From contig NZ_JADNRA010000011.1 in NCBI RefSeq assembly GCF_015709525.1, positions 1-42,917 of the forward strand: a DNA stretch of 42,917 nt. The letters run 5' to 3'. This DNA is from Methylocystis sp. L43 (GTDB lineage: Bacteria; Pseudomonadota; Alphaproteobacteria; Rhizobiales; Beijerinckiaceae). How positions within the stretch are numbered: the stretch's first letter is position 1; every line of letters begins with the position of its first letter. Made by a program: the position numbers and the translations under genes. The notes under the pieces are model-generated. The model made no database searches and had not been told where the DNA came from. It saw only the letters and a program-made list of their open reading frames with translations. Below are positions 25,623-33,865 of the stretch, one piece after another.

Positions 25623-26300
25623 GCAGGTTCCTCCAAGTATGCCTCGAACAGTTCGGCGTAAAGCGTCTGCGCGCCGGGTTCCGCGCGCGGGACCCCACAA
25701 TTCGGTCGGCGTGAACTCGACGATGTAGACGGGCATTGGATCGCCGATGCCGTCGCCAGTGTGCCAGAAGTAGGCGTAGTCGCCTTCGAGCACCTGCGCC
25801 ACCGTGCCGCTCCGCCCCCGCAGATAGCCGGGCAGGCGAGTGTGCGCGCCAGCTGGGACATTTGCGATCCGGACCCGCTGCCCGACGGCGAACTTCGGAT
25901 GCGCGACGTCGCGCCGCGGGCTGTCGCCGCTGCGTAGATATGCGATGATCTGCTCGTCGATGGCTTCAGCCCGATCGGGTCCCCCTGGCCGAGCGCCGTC
26001 CGGCCTGGCCGCTTCGCCACGCAGTTCGCTTGTCCGCGAGGCTAATTCGTCCTCGCGCAGGTATCCCTTGTCGACGAGGAATGGGGATGCCGCTGAGCCA
26101 CTTCTCGTAGTAACGGAATTTGAAGTAGTCGAATGGATCCATCGTCTCGGCGCCAGCGCGCAGATCCGCCCTGTCCACATGTCGCGGAAGCGGTCGGCAC
26201 GTCGGCGATCGCGCAGGCCGGCACGGACGAGTCGAGATGGCCCGAGAGAGCCATCATCGCCACATAGATGCCGAATATCCGATTTCCCACTGCCTCGGCA
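25619..26300 (-). pseudogene. Nitrile hydratase beta subunit with multiple frameshifts and lost N-terminus
   Basis: Segments recognisable in changing frames, in order: RIFGIYVAMMALSGHLDSS, FRDMWTG, AETMDPFDYFKFRYYEKWLS, LVDKGYLREDELASRTSEL, RVRIANVPAGAHTRLPGYLR, EGDYAYFWHTGDGIGDPMPV and finally AEPGAQTLYAELFEAYLEEP. Together they cover most of a beta subunit. At least five indels separate them, most of one base. The usual N-terminal MDGIHDLGG region is absent beyond 26300. The gene ends in an ATGA overlap with the alpha gene, so the original order was beta-alpha. It is not functional as written. A 440-codon open frame covering this area is a chance composite. Confidence 0.85.
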
Positions 26301-26459
26301 GGCTGGTTCAGAAAAAAGGGTCAATTCGGATCTGGAGCGCTTTTCCGACGTTGTCCAAAATAGGCTCAGAGTTGTGGAAGGCAAAGGCCGCAACACGCCG
26401 ACGGTGGAATGGGAGGATCCAGGGGCGACGCGCGCGGAAGATGCGGAGCGGCGGCGCAT

Positions 26460-26778
26460 GAGCGCATGACGAATAAAGAAGTTGTCGCGCTGGTTTTTCA
26501 AGGCGGCGGCGCGCTCGGCGCCTATTAGGCGGGCCCGTTCGGGGCGCTCGCGGCGGGGATATTGTCCGAAGGGGCTCGCCGGCATTTCGATCGGCGCGAT
26601 CAACGTCGTGATCATTTGCGGCAATCATCTGGAAAAGCGCGTCGAGCGCCTGCGCGCCTTTTGGGAACGCGTGATAAGCAGGACGCCCCTTCCCTTCAAT
26701 CTGGACGGATTCCTCGGTCCCATTTTTGCCAACGCCAGCGCAAATCCCCTAGCGACGGTTGGCGCGCCCGGTTTTTAG
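26460..26778 (+). pseudogene. Patatin-like phospholipase fragment with stop and frameshift
   Basis: The start reads TNKEVVALVFQGGGALGAY, then TAG at 26526-26528 where Gln is expected (GAYQAG), then AGPFGALAAG. In another frame it continues as GLAGISIGAINVVIICGNHL and ERVERLRAFWERVISRTP. The oxyanion-hole motif GGGALGAY is clear; the nucleophile elbow G-x-S-x-G appears as GISIGA. Homology ends near 26750, so two-thirds of the protein is missing. It is a dead lipase gene. Confidence 0.85.
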
Positions 26779-26907
26779 GCTGCGTCTACCGCCTCCGGCC
26801 CTCTTATGCCCTATTCAGCGTCCGGCTATCCCACCTCATATCTTCCCTTCCGAATAGTTCCATCAAGCAGGCTTATGCGGCTGAGGTACGGGGCTCTCGA
26901 CCCGCCG

Positions 26908-27621
26908 CTACTCTTCGCTGGCCAGCCCTTCCGCTTTACAGCGTTCGAGGACACCGGTCACGATGCGGTCGCACCGCTCGCCGGCGAAGGCGAAAACGTC
27001 GCTTAAGCCCGCGTCCATCTCCTGGGCAAGGCTTTCGCGCAACAGGCTGCGAGCTCGGAAGAAGCGCGTACGCACCGTCGCCTCGGGGATCTCCAGCGCC
27101 TCGGCGATTTCTTCGACGCTCATCTCCTCGATCGCGCGCAGCATGAACACCGTCCGGAAGGCCTCCGGCAGAAGGTCGATGCGCGCCTCCAAGAGCTTGC
27201 GCATCTGAACCCGCATCATCGATTGTTCTGGGCTACGCTCAGGCTCATCGTTCAGCGCTGTCTGGGCTTCAGATTCATGGGGCGTCATGGCAGCTTCCAA
27301 AGGAATGATCTGGGCACTCTTTCGCCGCAAGCGGCCGAGCGCTTCATTGGTCGTGATCCGCACAAGCCAGGTAGAGAGCTTGCTCTCGGCGCGATAGTTT
27401 CCAAGCGCGCGCCACGCCCGCAGATAGGCGTCCTGGACGACATCCTCCGCCTCCGCATCATTGTGCACGATGCTACGCGCCGTACGGAACAGAAGCTGGT
27501 TGTGCCGTCGCATGATGGCTTCGAACGCCACTCCGTCACCGTCAGCGGCGCGCGAGATCAGCTCTGCCTCCGGCGTGGTTTTCGAGAAGCTATTTGCCGC
27601 CTGACGCTGAAGTGATTGCAT
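26908..27621 (-). CDS. ECF-family RNA polymerase sigma factor
   Basis: A 237-residue sigma factor. Region 2 reads RRHNQLLFRTARSIVHND then EAEDVVQDAYLRAWRALGNY, and region 4 LPEAFRTVFMLRAIEEMSVE then IAEALEIPEATVRTRFFRAR. The C-terminus extends about 35 residues beyond region 4 with one Cys pair, a possible sensory extension. GGAGG lies six bases before the ATG at 27621, so this start is preferred over the ATG at 27633. The two genes before it on the same strand encode a 41-residue hydrophobic peptide and an exported helical protein, which suggests a three-gene stress module. Confidence 0.9.
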   Translation of the reverse strand: MQSLQRQAANSFSKTTPEAELISRAADGDGVAFEAIMRRHNQLLFRTARSIVHNDAEAEDVVQDAYLRAWRALGNYRAESKLSTWLVRITTNEALGRLRRKSAQIIPLEAAMTPHESEAQTALNDEPERSPEQSMMRVQMRKLLEARIDLLPEAFRTVFMLRAIEEMSVEEIAEALEIPEATVRTRFFRARSLLRESLAQEMDAGLSDVFAFAGERCDRIVTGVLERCKAEGLASEE

Positions 27622-27649
27622 TTTCGCCTCCATTCATTGAACAGGTAGG

Positions 27650-27775
27650 CTACCGGCGTGCCTTTGCCGGCGCTGCCGCTATAGGGATCGCGCGCGCCGC
27701 GTCTTCCGGATCGCGCAGCAATTCCATCATGCCCGCGACCATCGCGAAAGCGATCAACGCGTCGATGAGTATCAC
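27650..27775 (-). CDS. Predicted 41-residue small membrane peptide
   Basis: An ORF too short for routine calling: GTG start, then ILIDALIAFAMVAGMMELLR, followed by a charged, Ala-rich tail and TAG at 27650. AAGGAG precedes the GTG but with only two bases spacing, so the exact start is uncertain. It lies between the exported protein and the ECF sigma gene on the same strand. It might act as a membrane partner of the sigma factor, or be a chance ORF. Confidence 0.35.
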   Translation of the reverse strand: MILIDALIAFAMVAGMMELLRDPEDAARAIPIAAAPAKARR

Positions 27776-27841
27776 GGCTCCTTTCCGGGCGTACGGGCAA
27801 TGGCGGGGCGCCGTTCCGTCGTCGCCCTTGGCGTTGTCCGA

Positions 27842-28534
27842 CTAATTCTCGAACTTCGTTGGGAAGGCGGCGATCAAACCGTTGGTCAGGGCATCGGCCA
27901 GCATCATCATATGAGCTTCGGCCTTTCCATATTCGGCGATGCCGTCGGCATATTTGCCCTGCAAAAGCCCCGTGGCGTAGACCACAGTTGTGTCGATATG
28001 CCCCTTGAGCATGTCGCGTACCGTGGTTTGCGGCCAGTTCTTGTTCGCCTTGGCGAGAAAATCGGCAATTTCCTGCGCGTTTGCGTAGGCGGCTGCGACG
28101 GCCTTGTCGGTGGCCGGCTTGTCGCCGGCCTTGGCGGCTTTCACGACCTCGACGGCTGCGCCGATATGCTCCTGAAGCAGCTTGGTGAGCGCGTTACCAG
28201 CTGCATCGCCATAGAAGGGCTTGATAGCGTCGCCGATATCGGCCTGGTTCTGCATCAGCCGCGCTGCGGTGGCGTCGAAAGATGGCGAGCCGTTGGCCAA
28301 GGCCGTGACTGCCGCATAGGTCCATTCCATATGCTGAGCCCACAATTCACGCATCGCATTATTGAGCGCGAGTCCGCTCGGGCTGCGAATGATCTGCGCG
28401 GCTTCGGTGTGCGAGGTGTTAACGGAATAGGCGGCGGTCGGGCGGAAAACGGGAGTAGCCATAAGTGCGGCGGCGAAGCCCGCAAGGGCGAGGCGGCGAT
28501 TAACGGCCCGGTGGAACATCTGCACGCGTGTCAT
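27842..28534 (-). CDS. Exported all-helical conserved protein of unknown function
   Basis: A 230-residue secreted protein. The ATG at 28534 has AAGGAGA seven bases upstream and gives a signal peptide ([20 protein letters not shown], ending near FRPTAA). The mature part is helical with conserved-looking segments [60 protein letters not shown] and [15 protein letters not shown]. The His and Glu spacing (WAQHMEW, LQEHI, KGHID, AEAHMM) recalls four-helix metal or heme-binding bundles, but the family has no known reaction. A promoter-like element that is repeated 290 bases away lies 60-100 bases upstream, and the ECF sigma gene lies downstream. Confidence 0.78.
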   Translation of the reverse strand: MTRVQMFHRAVNRRLALAGFAAALMATPVFRPTAAYSVNTSHTEAAQIIRSPSGLALNNAMRELWAQHMEWTYAAVTALANGSPSFDATAARLMQNQADIGDAIKPFYGDAAGNALTKLLQEHIGAAVEVVKAAKAGDKPATDKAVAAAYANAQEIADFLAKANKNWPQTTVRDMLKGHIDTTVVYATGLLQGKYADGIAEYGKAEAHMMMLADALTNGLIAAFPTKFEN

Positions 28535-28592
28535 GACGGTTCTCCTTGGTCGATCAGTTTGCGTAGCGGCCGGTGTGATCGACTCGATGCGG

Positions 28593-28637
28593 CCCCGTAT
28601 ATTCGATGCGACCCTTTCGCGCTGCGTTCCCGTTGCA
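28593..28637 (-). promoter_or_regulatory. Putative ECF-type promoter, copy A
   Basis: On the minus strand: GGGAACGCAGC (minus-35-like; its GGGAAC is the complement of 28626-28631), 19 bases start-to-start to GTCGCATC (complement of 28605-28612), then GAATATAC. It lies about 60 bases upstream of the exported-protein start at 28534. The same arrangement occurs at 28885-28929. GGGAAC at minus 35 is typical of promoters read by ECF sigma factors in this bacterial group. Confidence 0.6.
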
Positions 28638-28761
28638 CGAGATTTTTTTGGGGGAAAAGAGAAAGCTTCCGAGCACGTCGAGCGGCAGAGTACGGTCAGC
28701 TCTAAAACATCCTGCGACAACACAAGCGCTGGATAGGCTCTCATTACTTCGTAAACGGGCT

Positions 28762-28792
28762 GCGGAGGCGCTAAAACTCATAGCGCCTCCGC
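28762..28792. repeat. Perfect 12-bp inverted repeat (hairpin)
   Basis: GCGGAGGCGCTA (28762-28773), loop AAACTCA, TAGCGCCTCCGC (28781-28792). It has no T-run on either side, so it is not a standard rho-independent terminator. It lies between the two promoter-like repeats and could be an RNA structure in a transcript from copy B. Confidence 0.7.
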
Positions 28793-28884
28793 TATCGCAC
28801 CAGCGTGATTTTACGGGGGTTCCCGACGGTACGATATTTCTGTGCAGAGCGGTAGCTGCCGCTCAGTTTTTCTCCGCACTTGCG

Positions 28885-28929
28885 CCCTGTATATTAGATG
28901 CGACCATTCCGTGCTGCGTTCCCGATGCA
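28885..28929 (-). promoter_or_regulatory. Putative ECF-type promoter, copy B
   Basis: A near-identical repeat of copy A: GGGAACGCAGC (complement around 28913-28923), identical 19-base spacing, GTCGCATC, then TAATATAC. The spacer differs at several bases while the two boxes are conserved, which fits functional constraint. No annotated gene begins directly downstream of it on the minus strand before copy A. Confidence 0.5.
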
Positions 28930-29040
28930 GAAATATTTTTAGCTTTAGGCGTGTGGCCGGGTTTGTTCGCTTGGGCGCGAGCATCGAGGCGTTGCTCGAA
29001 GCTCTGGCGTCGAAGCGCTGCCAATGCTGCGAGCGGCGGA

Positions 29041-29568
29041 CTACGGATAGATCACGGCGCCGTCAGGTTGAATGACCGCGCCTGGAGTGAGATGGGCCGG
29101 CTCCAGACGACCTTCCCCCATAATGTGGAAAACGGTCTCCCCGCTGGCGATAAGATAATCGGCGACGATGCGGCGGTGGCATCGCCACCATACGGCTTCC
29201 GAACACATGATGGTACAGCGCCGCTTGCGTCCTCTGTCCAAGAGGTGTTGGAGGCCTGCCTGAAACTGTGCAGTAAGCGCATAATCGGCGTAGTTGTGGA
29301 AACTCTCGTTCGTCCAGAAGGCGTTGACAGTCGGAGATATGCCGCGTGACCTTCCACGAAGGCCACCGAGGGCAGCCATATGTTCATAAGAGATGGCGAC
29401 GGCCGCCAAGGCGCCGGGAAGCGTGTTCTTGTCGAACTGTGGATTGGTTCGTGACTTCGGAATCGTTCTGATGTCCGCGACAAGAGCGATATCGGCTTCG
29501 CGCAGTAGACCGATGAAAGCCTCGAGGGTTCGGTTGGAATGGCCGATGGTGAAAAACGGAAGCTTCAC
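29041..29568 (-). CDS. DUF488 family protein
   Basis: A 175-residue soluble protein with the DUF488 signatures FFTIGHSNRTLEAFIGLL at the N-terminus, VADIRTIPKSRTNPQFDKN near residue 30, and CSEAVWWRCHRRIVADYL near residue 125 with conserved Cys, Arg and His. The GTG at 29568 is used as start. No reaction is established for the family. It follows the DUF2945 gene by 12 bases on the same strand, so the two form a small operon, a pairing often seen with stress-related genes. Confidence 0.88.
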   Translation of the reverse strand: MKLPFFTIGHSNRTLEAFIGLLREADIALVADIRTIPKSRTNPQFDKNTLPGALAAVAISYEHMAALGGLRGRSRGISPTVNAFWTNESFHNYADYALTAQFQAGLQHLLDRGRKRRCTIMCSEAVWWRCHRRIVADYLIASGETVFHIMGEGRLEPAHLTPGAVIQPDGAVIYP

Positions 29569-29580
29569 GCGCGGCCTTCG

Positions 29581-29790
29581 TTATGCATAGTCGAGCGCGC
29601 CGCCCTTATGCGCTGCGATGTGATCTGTCTTGTCGCTTTTGATTTCGTACTGGGGATCGTCTTTCGACGCGTGATGCGTGTGGCCTTTATAATCGAAATC
29701 TCTAATGTGAATGGCGATGATAGTCCCCGACACGCGTCCGGCCTCGGAGTTCCAGCTCACATGATCGCCGATCTTAAACTTCCTTGCCAT
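29581..29790 (-). CDS. DUF2945 (hypervirulence-associated TUDOR-like) small protein
   Basis: A 69-residue protein MARKFKIGDHVSWNSEAGRV with the later IRDFDYKGHTHHASKDDPQY and IKSDKTDHIAAHKGGAL. This is the DUF2945/HVA-TUDOR pattern of a short beta-barrel with an invariant H-A--DDPQY--KSDKT--AAHK run. GGGAGGAC lies ahead of the ATG. It is probably a general-stress protein; the biochemical role is unknown. First gene of a pair with DUF488. Confidence 0.9.
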   Translation of the reverse strand: MARKFKIGDHVSWNSEAGRVSGTIIAIHIRDFDYKGHTHHASKDDPQYEIKSDKTDHIAAHKGGALDYA

Positions 29791-29873
29791 CGCCGCGTCC
29801 TCCCGGTTCCAAGAAGCGCTTCTCCCAAACAGATGGATCCGAAGTCTATGCCCGGCGCCAGCACCACGGAAGC

Positions 29874-30370
29874 CTAGGTCGTCGGCAGCCGGAAGGTGAA
29901 GGTCTCCAGAAAATTCAGTTCGACGGCCGTGCTGGAATAGCTCGTGTAACCAACGGATATGTCCCGACCGATATCTAACTCGAAGTCACCGCTGCAGGTC
30001 GTGCGCACGACGCCGCCTTCAATGGCGGGCGCCCAGATGATCCCTCCGTCCACCACACGCTCAAGATGGTGAAAAACCGGATAGCCCTGGACGCTTCCAC
30101 CACTCGCGGCGGTGTAGGTGTCTAGCCCGAGCATGAGCGCGTACGGACCATGTCGCACAACTGGCTGAGCGAGGCGCTTGGGTAACCCGGACGTTGGAAG
30201 GCAGCACAACGCCCTGATTGCTGCTGGCCTCGCGAATGGTGAATGCCTGCCGCAGCGCACCCATCGGACACAGCGCGATCCTTTGCAAAGGGGATTTCCC
30301 GGGCACCCAATCTGAATCCATTGCGCCGCGCTCCACGTCGTCGATCGATTGCCGCGTCAGACCGTCTGGA
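29874..30370 (-). pseudogene. Family 1 encapsulin shell protein, frameshifted and N-terminally truncated
   Basis: Encapsulins build protein nanocompartments around cargo enzymes. The C-terminal third is readable: GPYALMLGLDTYTAASGG, GYPVFHHLERVVDGGIIWAP, AIEGGVVRTTCSGDFELDIG and RDISVGYTS, ending FLETFTFRLPTT. Upstream pieces lie in other frames: IREASSNQGVVLPSNVRVTQ and VERGAMDSDWVP with PFAKDRAVSDGCAAAGIH. The first third of the shell protein is absent. At least three frame changes are needed, so it cannot be made as written. No cargo gene with a targeting peptide was recognised nearby. Confidence 0.85.
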
Positions 30371-30850
30371 ATACGATCCAGAACGACTTGCCGACCAAGA
30401 AACAGCAGATGACGACGGCGGGGACGAAGATGACTGCTGAATGGGACAGGTTCACGCTACGGAAATTGCCATGCTGAGGCTGATACTGATAGCAAACAGC
30501 CACGTTACCATTTTGCCAAGCCTTTGTATCAACCCGCCAATTTTGAATCCAACAACGGGCACGCAATTAGCCGATGAAGACGGCAAAGATGCAGCTTGCG
30601 TGATCGGTGAGCAATTTTCTGTCTTTCACCCAAGGATGGCGTCCTGTCTGATGTTCTTCCTGCTACTTTCACCATTGACAGGCTTAGGTCCGATTCAGTT
30701 ATCCTTGTCCCGGCGATCGAGTTCGCGCTCAACCGCCTGCGGCTGATGACCCCTGCTCTACATTGTGTCGGAGTCCGTCGTTGCTCTAGTCGACAACCGC
30801 GGATGATGTCGCGTAATACCGCCCAGTAGCGATTATAGAACGGAGCGAGG
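30371..30850. other. Intergenic region, one possible membrane-segment remnant
   Basis: About 480 bases. A minus-strand ORF (30357-30566) contains a hydrophobic run SAVIFVPAVVICCFLVG that could be a transmembrane segment of a small or broken gene. The promoter of the MFS gene should lie near 30750-30840. Nothing else was recognised. Confidence 0.4.
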
Positions 30851-32443
30851 GTGGCGATCATGGATAGGCCGGCCCGAATGATAGGCTGGCGATTCCTGCT
30901 GCTGAATGGCGCGGCGGGGGCGGCGAATGTCGTCATGCTCTCGAACGTTCCGGGCTACACGGTGCTCGCGCCCTATGCCGCCGGCAGTCTGCAGGGCGTG
31001 ACGCCGAGCTTCGGCACCTGGGCGACCACCGACCACATGGTGGGAATCGCGCTCGGCCTGCCACTGTCGCGGTGGTTCTCCGGGCGCTTCGGCGACTATC
31101 GCGTGCTGATCGGCGCGCTCATGTTCTACGCCATCTTCTCGCTGATGTGCGCGGCGAGCGAAACCATCTGGTTTTTCGCGCCGATGCGATTTCTCCTCGG
31201 CCTTGCCGGCGGCGTCGCCCTTCCGCTCGCCCAATCCGTGACGCTTGCGCAATATCCGGATCACCAGCGCACGCTCGGCGTCGGCTTCTGGGGCGTCATG
31301 AGCATGGCGCCCTTCACCATCGGCGTATTCATGGGCGGCTTCTGGGCCGAATATTTCGACTGGCGCTGGCTATTTTATTCCAACGTCTTGGTCGTGATGC
31401 CCGTCGCGGCGATCATTGCCGCGCTGTTCTACCGGCGCGGCTTTCAGCGCCGCATGACGCGCTTCGATACGATCGGCTTCATTCTGCTCGCCGCGGTGCT
31501 GCTCGGCGTGCAGACGATTCTCAACATGGGCAATGATTTCGACTGGTTCGCGGAGCCTCTCCTCGGATGGCTGCTGCTCGTCGTGCTGCTGGCGCTGCCG
31601 ATGTTCATCTTTTGGGAGTTCGGCGAACGACGGCCCGCGCTAGACCTGCGTCTGTTTCTGCATCGCAACTTCGCCATCGCGACTTTCTGCTCGATCGTCG
31701 GCTTCCTGGTGATTCAGGGCCTGCTCTCGGTGTTCATCGTGCAATTGCAGGTGCTGCTCGGCTACACGTCCTCGCTCGCCGGCATGGTCTATCTGATCAT
31801 GATTTTTCTGGCGATGGCGGCCGCGGCCGTCGTGCATGAAATCACGAGGAACGTCGACGCGCGACTGATCGTGTTCCTCAACTTCATCGGTCTCGCAGTG
31901 ACCTTTGTCTGGCTCGGACAATACGACAAGAACGCCTATTTCGATGACGTCAAGACGCCGATGTTCTTTTTCGGCTTCTCGCTCGCGATGTTCTTTGCGC
32001 CGCTCGCGACCCTCGCCATGACCGGGCTCGTCGGCGAACGACTGATCCGCGCGGCGGAAGAGCTCGCGATGCTGCGCACCGTGGCCGGCGCCCTGGGCAT
32101 CTCGCTGCTCGGCGTTCTCTTCTTCCGCCGAACGCCGTTCCATCAGCTCGATCTCGCCGATCATTTCGGCGGACGGCGCTTCGCCTCGCTCGACCTGCTC
32201 GCCACTTTCCTGGATCGCATGCAGGCGATGGGCATGTCGCCCACCGCCGCGCAGAGCCGCGCGGCGCAGCTCATTCGACAGCAGGCGTCGATCCTCGCGC
32301 TCAACGACGTCTTTCTGTTCGGCGCAATGGCGTTCATCCTGCTCTCGGGAGTCGTCTGGCTCGCCTATCCAAGCTACGCGTCCAAGAAGCGCAAACAATC
32401 GCTCGCACGGCTTTCCGCCGAGGAACTGATGGAGCAGCCCTGA
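30851..32443 (+). CDS. DHA2-family (EmrB/QacA type) MFS drug efflux transporter
   Basis: A 530-residue proton-driven exporter with about 14 transmembrane helices. Motif A appears as GLPLSRWFSGRFGDYRVLIG. TM5 has the motif C-like GVMSMAPFTIGVFMGGFWAE, and the WRWLFYSNV segment after it is typical of EmrB/QacA proteins. The C-terminal part carries the long cytoplasmic tail of DHA2 members. GTG at 30851 and ATG at 30860 both have GGAG/GAGGG sequence ahead. No adaptor gene of EmrA type adjoins it, so it either works alone or with a partner elsewhere. The substrate is unknown. Confidence 0.92.
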   Translation: MAIMDRPARMIGWRFLLLNGAAGAANVVMLSNVPGYTVLAPYAAGSLQGVTPSFGTWATTDHMVGIALGLPLSRWFSGRFGDYRVLIGALMFYAIFSLMCAASETIWFFAPMRFLLGLAGGVALPLAQSVTLAQYPDHQRTLGVGFWGVMSMAPFTIGVFMGGFWAEYFDWRWLFYSNVLVVMPVAAIIAALFYRRGFQRRMTRFDTIGFILLAAVLLGVQTILNMGNDFDWFAEPLLGWLLLVVLLALPMFIFWEFGERRPALDLRLFLHRNFAIATFCSIVGFLVIQGLLSVFIVQLQVLLGYTSSLAGMVYLIMIFLAMAAAAVVHEITRNVDARLIVFLNFIGLAVTFVWLGQYDKNAYFDDVKTPMFFFGFSLAMFFAPLATLAMTGLVGERLIRAAEELAMLRTVAGALGISLLGVLFFRRTPFHQLDLADHFGGRRFASLDLLATFLDRMQAMGMSPTAAQSRAAQLIRQQASILALNDVFLFGAMAFILLSGVVWLAYPSYASKKRKQSLARLSAEELMEQP

Positions 32444-32523
32444 GAGACCGTTTGAGAATGGTTGCGACGGAGATAGGGGCGTGATTCAAGCTAGGGATGT
32501 GGACCCGAGCGAATCGCGCCAAG

Positions 32524-32850
32524 ATGGCCGCCATTGAGAAGAAAACCAAACGTTACCCGACGGATTAGACCGATGAGGAGTGGGAGCGCGTTGAGCCGTT
32601 CCTTCCCTCACCTGCGCGCAGAGGGCGCAAGCCTTCGGTCGACCCACGCGAGGTTTTGAACGCCATCCGCTTCGCCCGCGCCGGCTGCGGCTGGCGCATG
32701 CTGCCCAAGGATTTTCCGCCCTGGCAAACCATCTACTGGTGGTTTCGCCGCTTCATGCGCCGTTTTCTGTTCGAGACCATCCACGACGTGGCGCTGATGA
32801 TCGACCGGGAACGCGCTGACCGCGATGCGAGCCCGTCTGTCACGCTGCGC
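32524..32850 (+). pseudogene. IS5-family transposase fragment with in-frame amber
   Basis: The reading MAAIEKKTKRYPTD, TAG at 32566-32568 (expected Leu), TDEEWERVEPFLPSPARRGR, then VLNAIRFARAGCGWRMLPKD and FPPWQTIYWWFRRF is the DUF4096 N-terminal part of an IS5-type transposase. The catalytic DDE core is missing after about 32850. It lies just downstream of the MFS gene and marks a former insertion. Confidence 0.88.
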
Positions 32851-32969
32851 TTAATTGTAAGAATGCGCCAGTTCGCGCCCGTTGCTGCAGCATCCAACGC
32901 AATGATTTCGTGCTGAGCACGGAAGGATTACGTAGCGGCGTGTTACGCAGAGTGGACGCGACGAGCGAT

Positions 32970-33596
32970 TCAAATTTCATCCGCCGCCCAACGGTTCAGC
33001 GTGAACTGTTCAAACCGGCGGGCAAGTTGAACGTCACCGCTGATGGCTTCGCGCGCTTCGTTGACGCCAAAGCAAACAAGCGAGATTTGAAGGCGATTGC
33101 TCAAGAATCGAAGGGTGTTCAGCACGACTCTCTGTTCGCGATAGGAACCGGCGAGAATATTGTGGACTTCGTCGATAACAAGAACTTGAACACCGAGATC
33201 CGCAATGCGGACTGCACCATCTGCGCAATGTCTGCGCGCGGACGCTGCGGCCCGCCAAGAAGCGTGAGCAGTTCAGCATAGAAGCGGCGTTCTCCAGGTC
33301 GACTGGTCATCTCCATCGCGAGCGCAGGCGTTCGGAGCGCTCCCGTGACCGCATTGAAGCCCGGCGGGTGTTCATCACGGAATCGCTTCATGATCATGGT
33401 TTTGCCCATGCCGCTGTCGCCATAAATCGCAACGGAAGGCCTCCTCCTTCCCCGAGGATGGTCGAGCAGGAGCCCCAAACGGTCGAGGGCCTGTTTGGCC
33501 CGCGGATAGTCGGCATAACGCGCCACGCTCGATCTGCAGCGTCGGCGTCAAACCGCGCTTCCTGAAGGGTTGGCGAAAATCGGACTGGTTCAGCAT
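32970..33596 (-). pseudogene. tniB: TniB-type transposition ATPase, frameshifted
   Basis: TniB is the AAA+ regulator of Tn402/Tn5053-type transposons. Readable pieces are MLNQSDFRQPFRKRGLTPTL, VARYADYPRAKQALDRLGLL, the Walker A loop SVAIYGDSGMGKTMIMKRF, and in another frame LGVQVLVIDEVHNILAGSYR (Walker B), VVLNTLRFLSNRLQISLVCF and GDVQLARRFEQFTLNRWAAD, then TGA at 32970. Two frameshifts, near 33530 and 33210, and a short C-terminus make it dead. The other transposon genes (tniA, tniQ, resolvase) are absent. Confidence 0.87.
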
Positions 33597-33739
33597 ATGC
33601 GCTCCTATGCGCGCATTGCGTGGGGTCGCGCCATCAATGGCCAAGCGTGACCCTTATGATCTGACTGCCACGCTTGCCTCAGCGCGCCTCGGCGCAATTT
33701 GGCCGGCGTCGCCTTCATCGCGACGCTCCAATCTCCTTT

Positions 33740-33769
33740 GCCCGCGGTTCACGGCCGCGGGCCTTTTTT
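33740..33769 (+). terminator. Rho-independent terminator
   Basis: GCCCGCGG (33740-33747), loop TTCACGG, CCGCGGGC (33755-33762), then C and six Ts. A strong intrinsic terminator on the plus strand. The gene it served is no longer recognisable upstream (33600-33739), so it is probably an orphan left by rearrangement. Confidence 0.8.
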
Positions 33770-33865
33770 CAACTTCAGCCGGGATCCAGCTGCTCAGCCG
33801 CCGTGCGGACGTGCGCTCGCGAGGCTTTTTTGGTTTTGCGTGGCCTTGGCGCTATCGTCCCGCCT

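Larger units (their letters stand above)
28638..29040. other. Intergenic region holding repeats, no gene
   Basis: About 400 bases between promoter copy A and the DUF488 gene. It contains the hairpin at 28762 and promoter copy B. Short ORFs on both strands have no motif. A small untranslated RNA started from copy B is conceivable. Confidence 0.4.

Noticed and set aside
25302-26624. A 440-codon minus-strand ORF across the nitrile hydratase region
   Set aside because: Only scattered parts in it match nitrile hydratase beta and the alpha N-terminus; the first 150 codons are the reverse of the patatin fragment. It is a composite of frames, not a gene.
28762-28792. Hairpin as a rho-independent terminator
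   Set aside because: The stem is perfect but no T-run follows on either strand.
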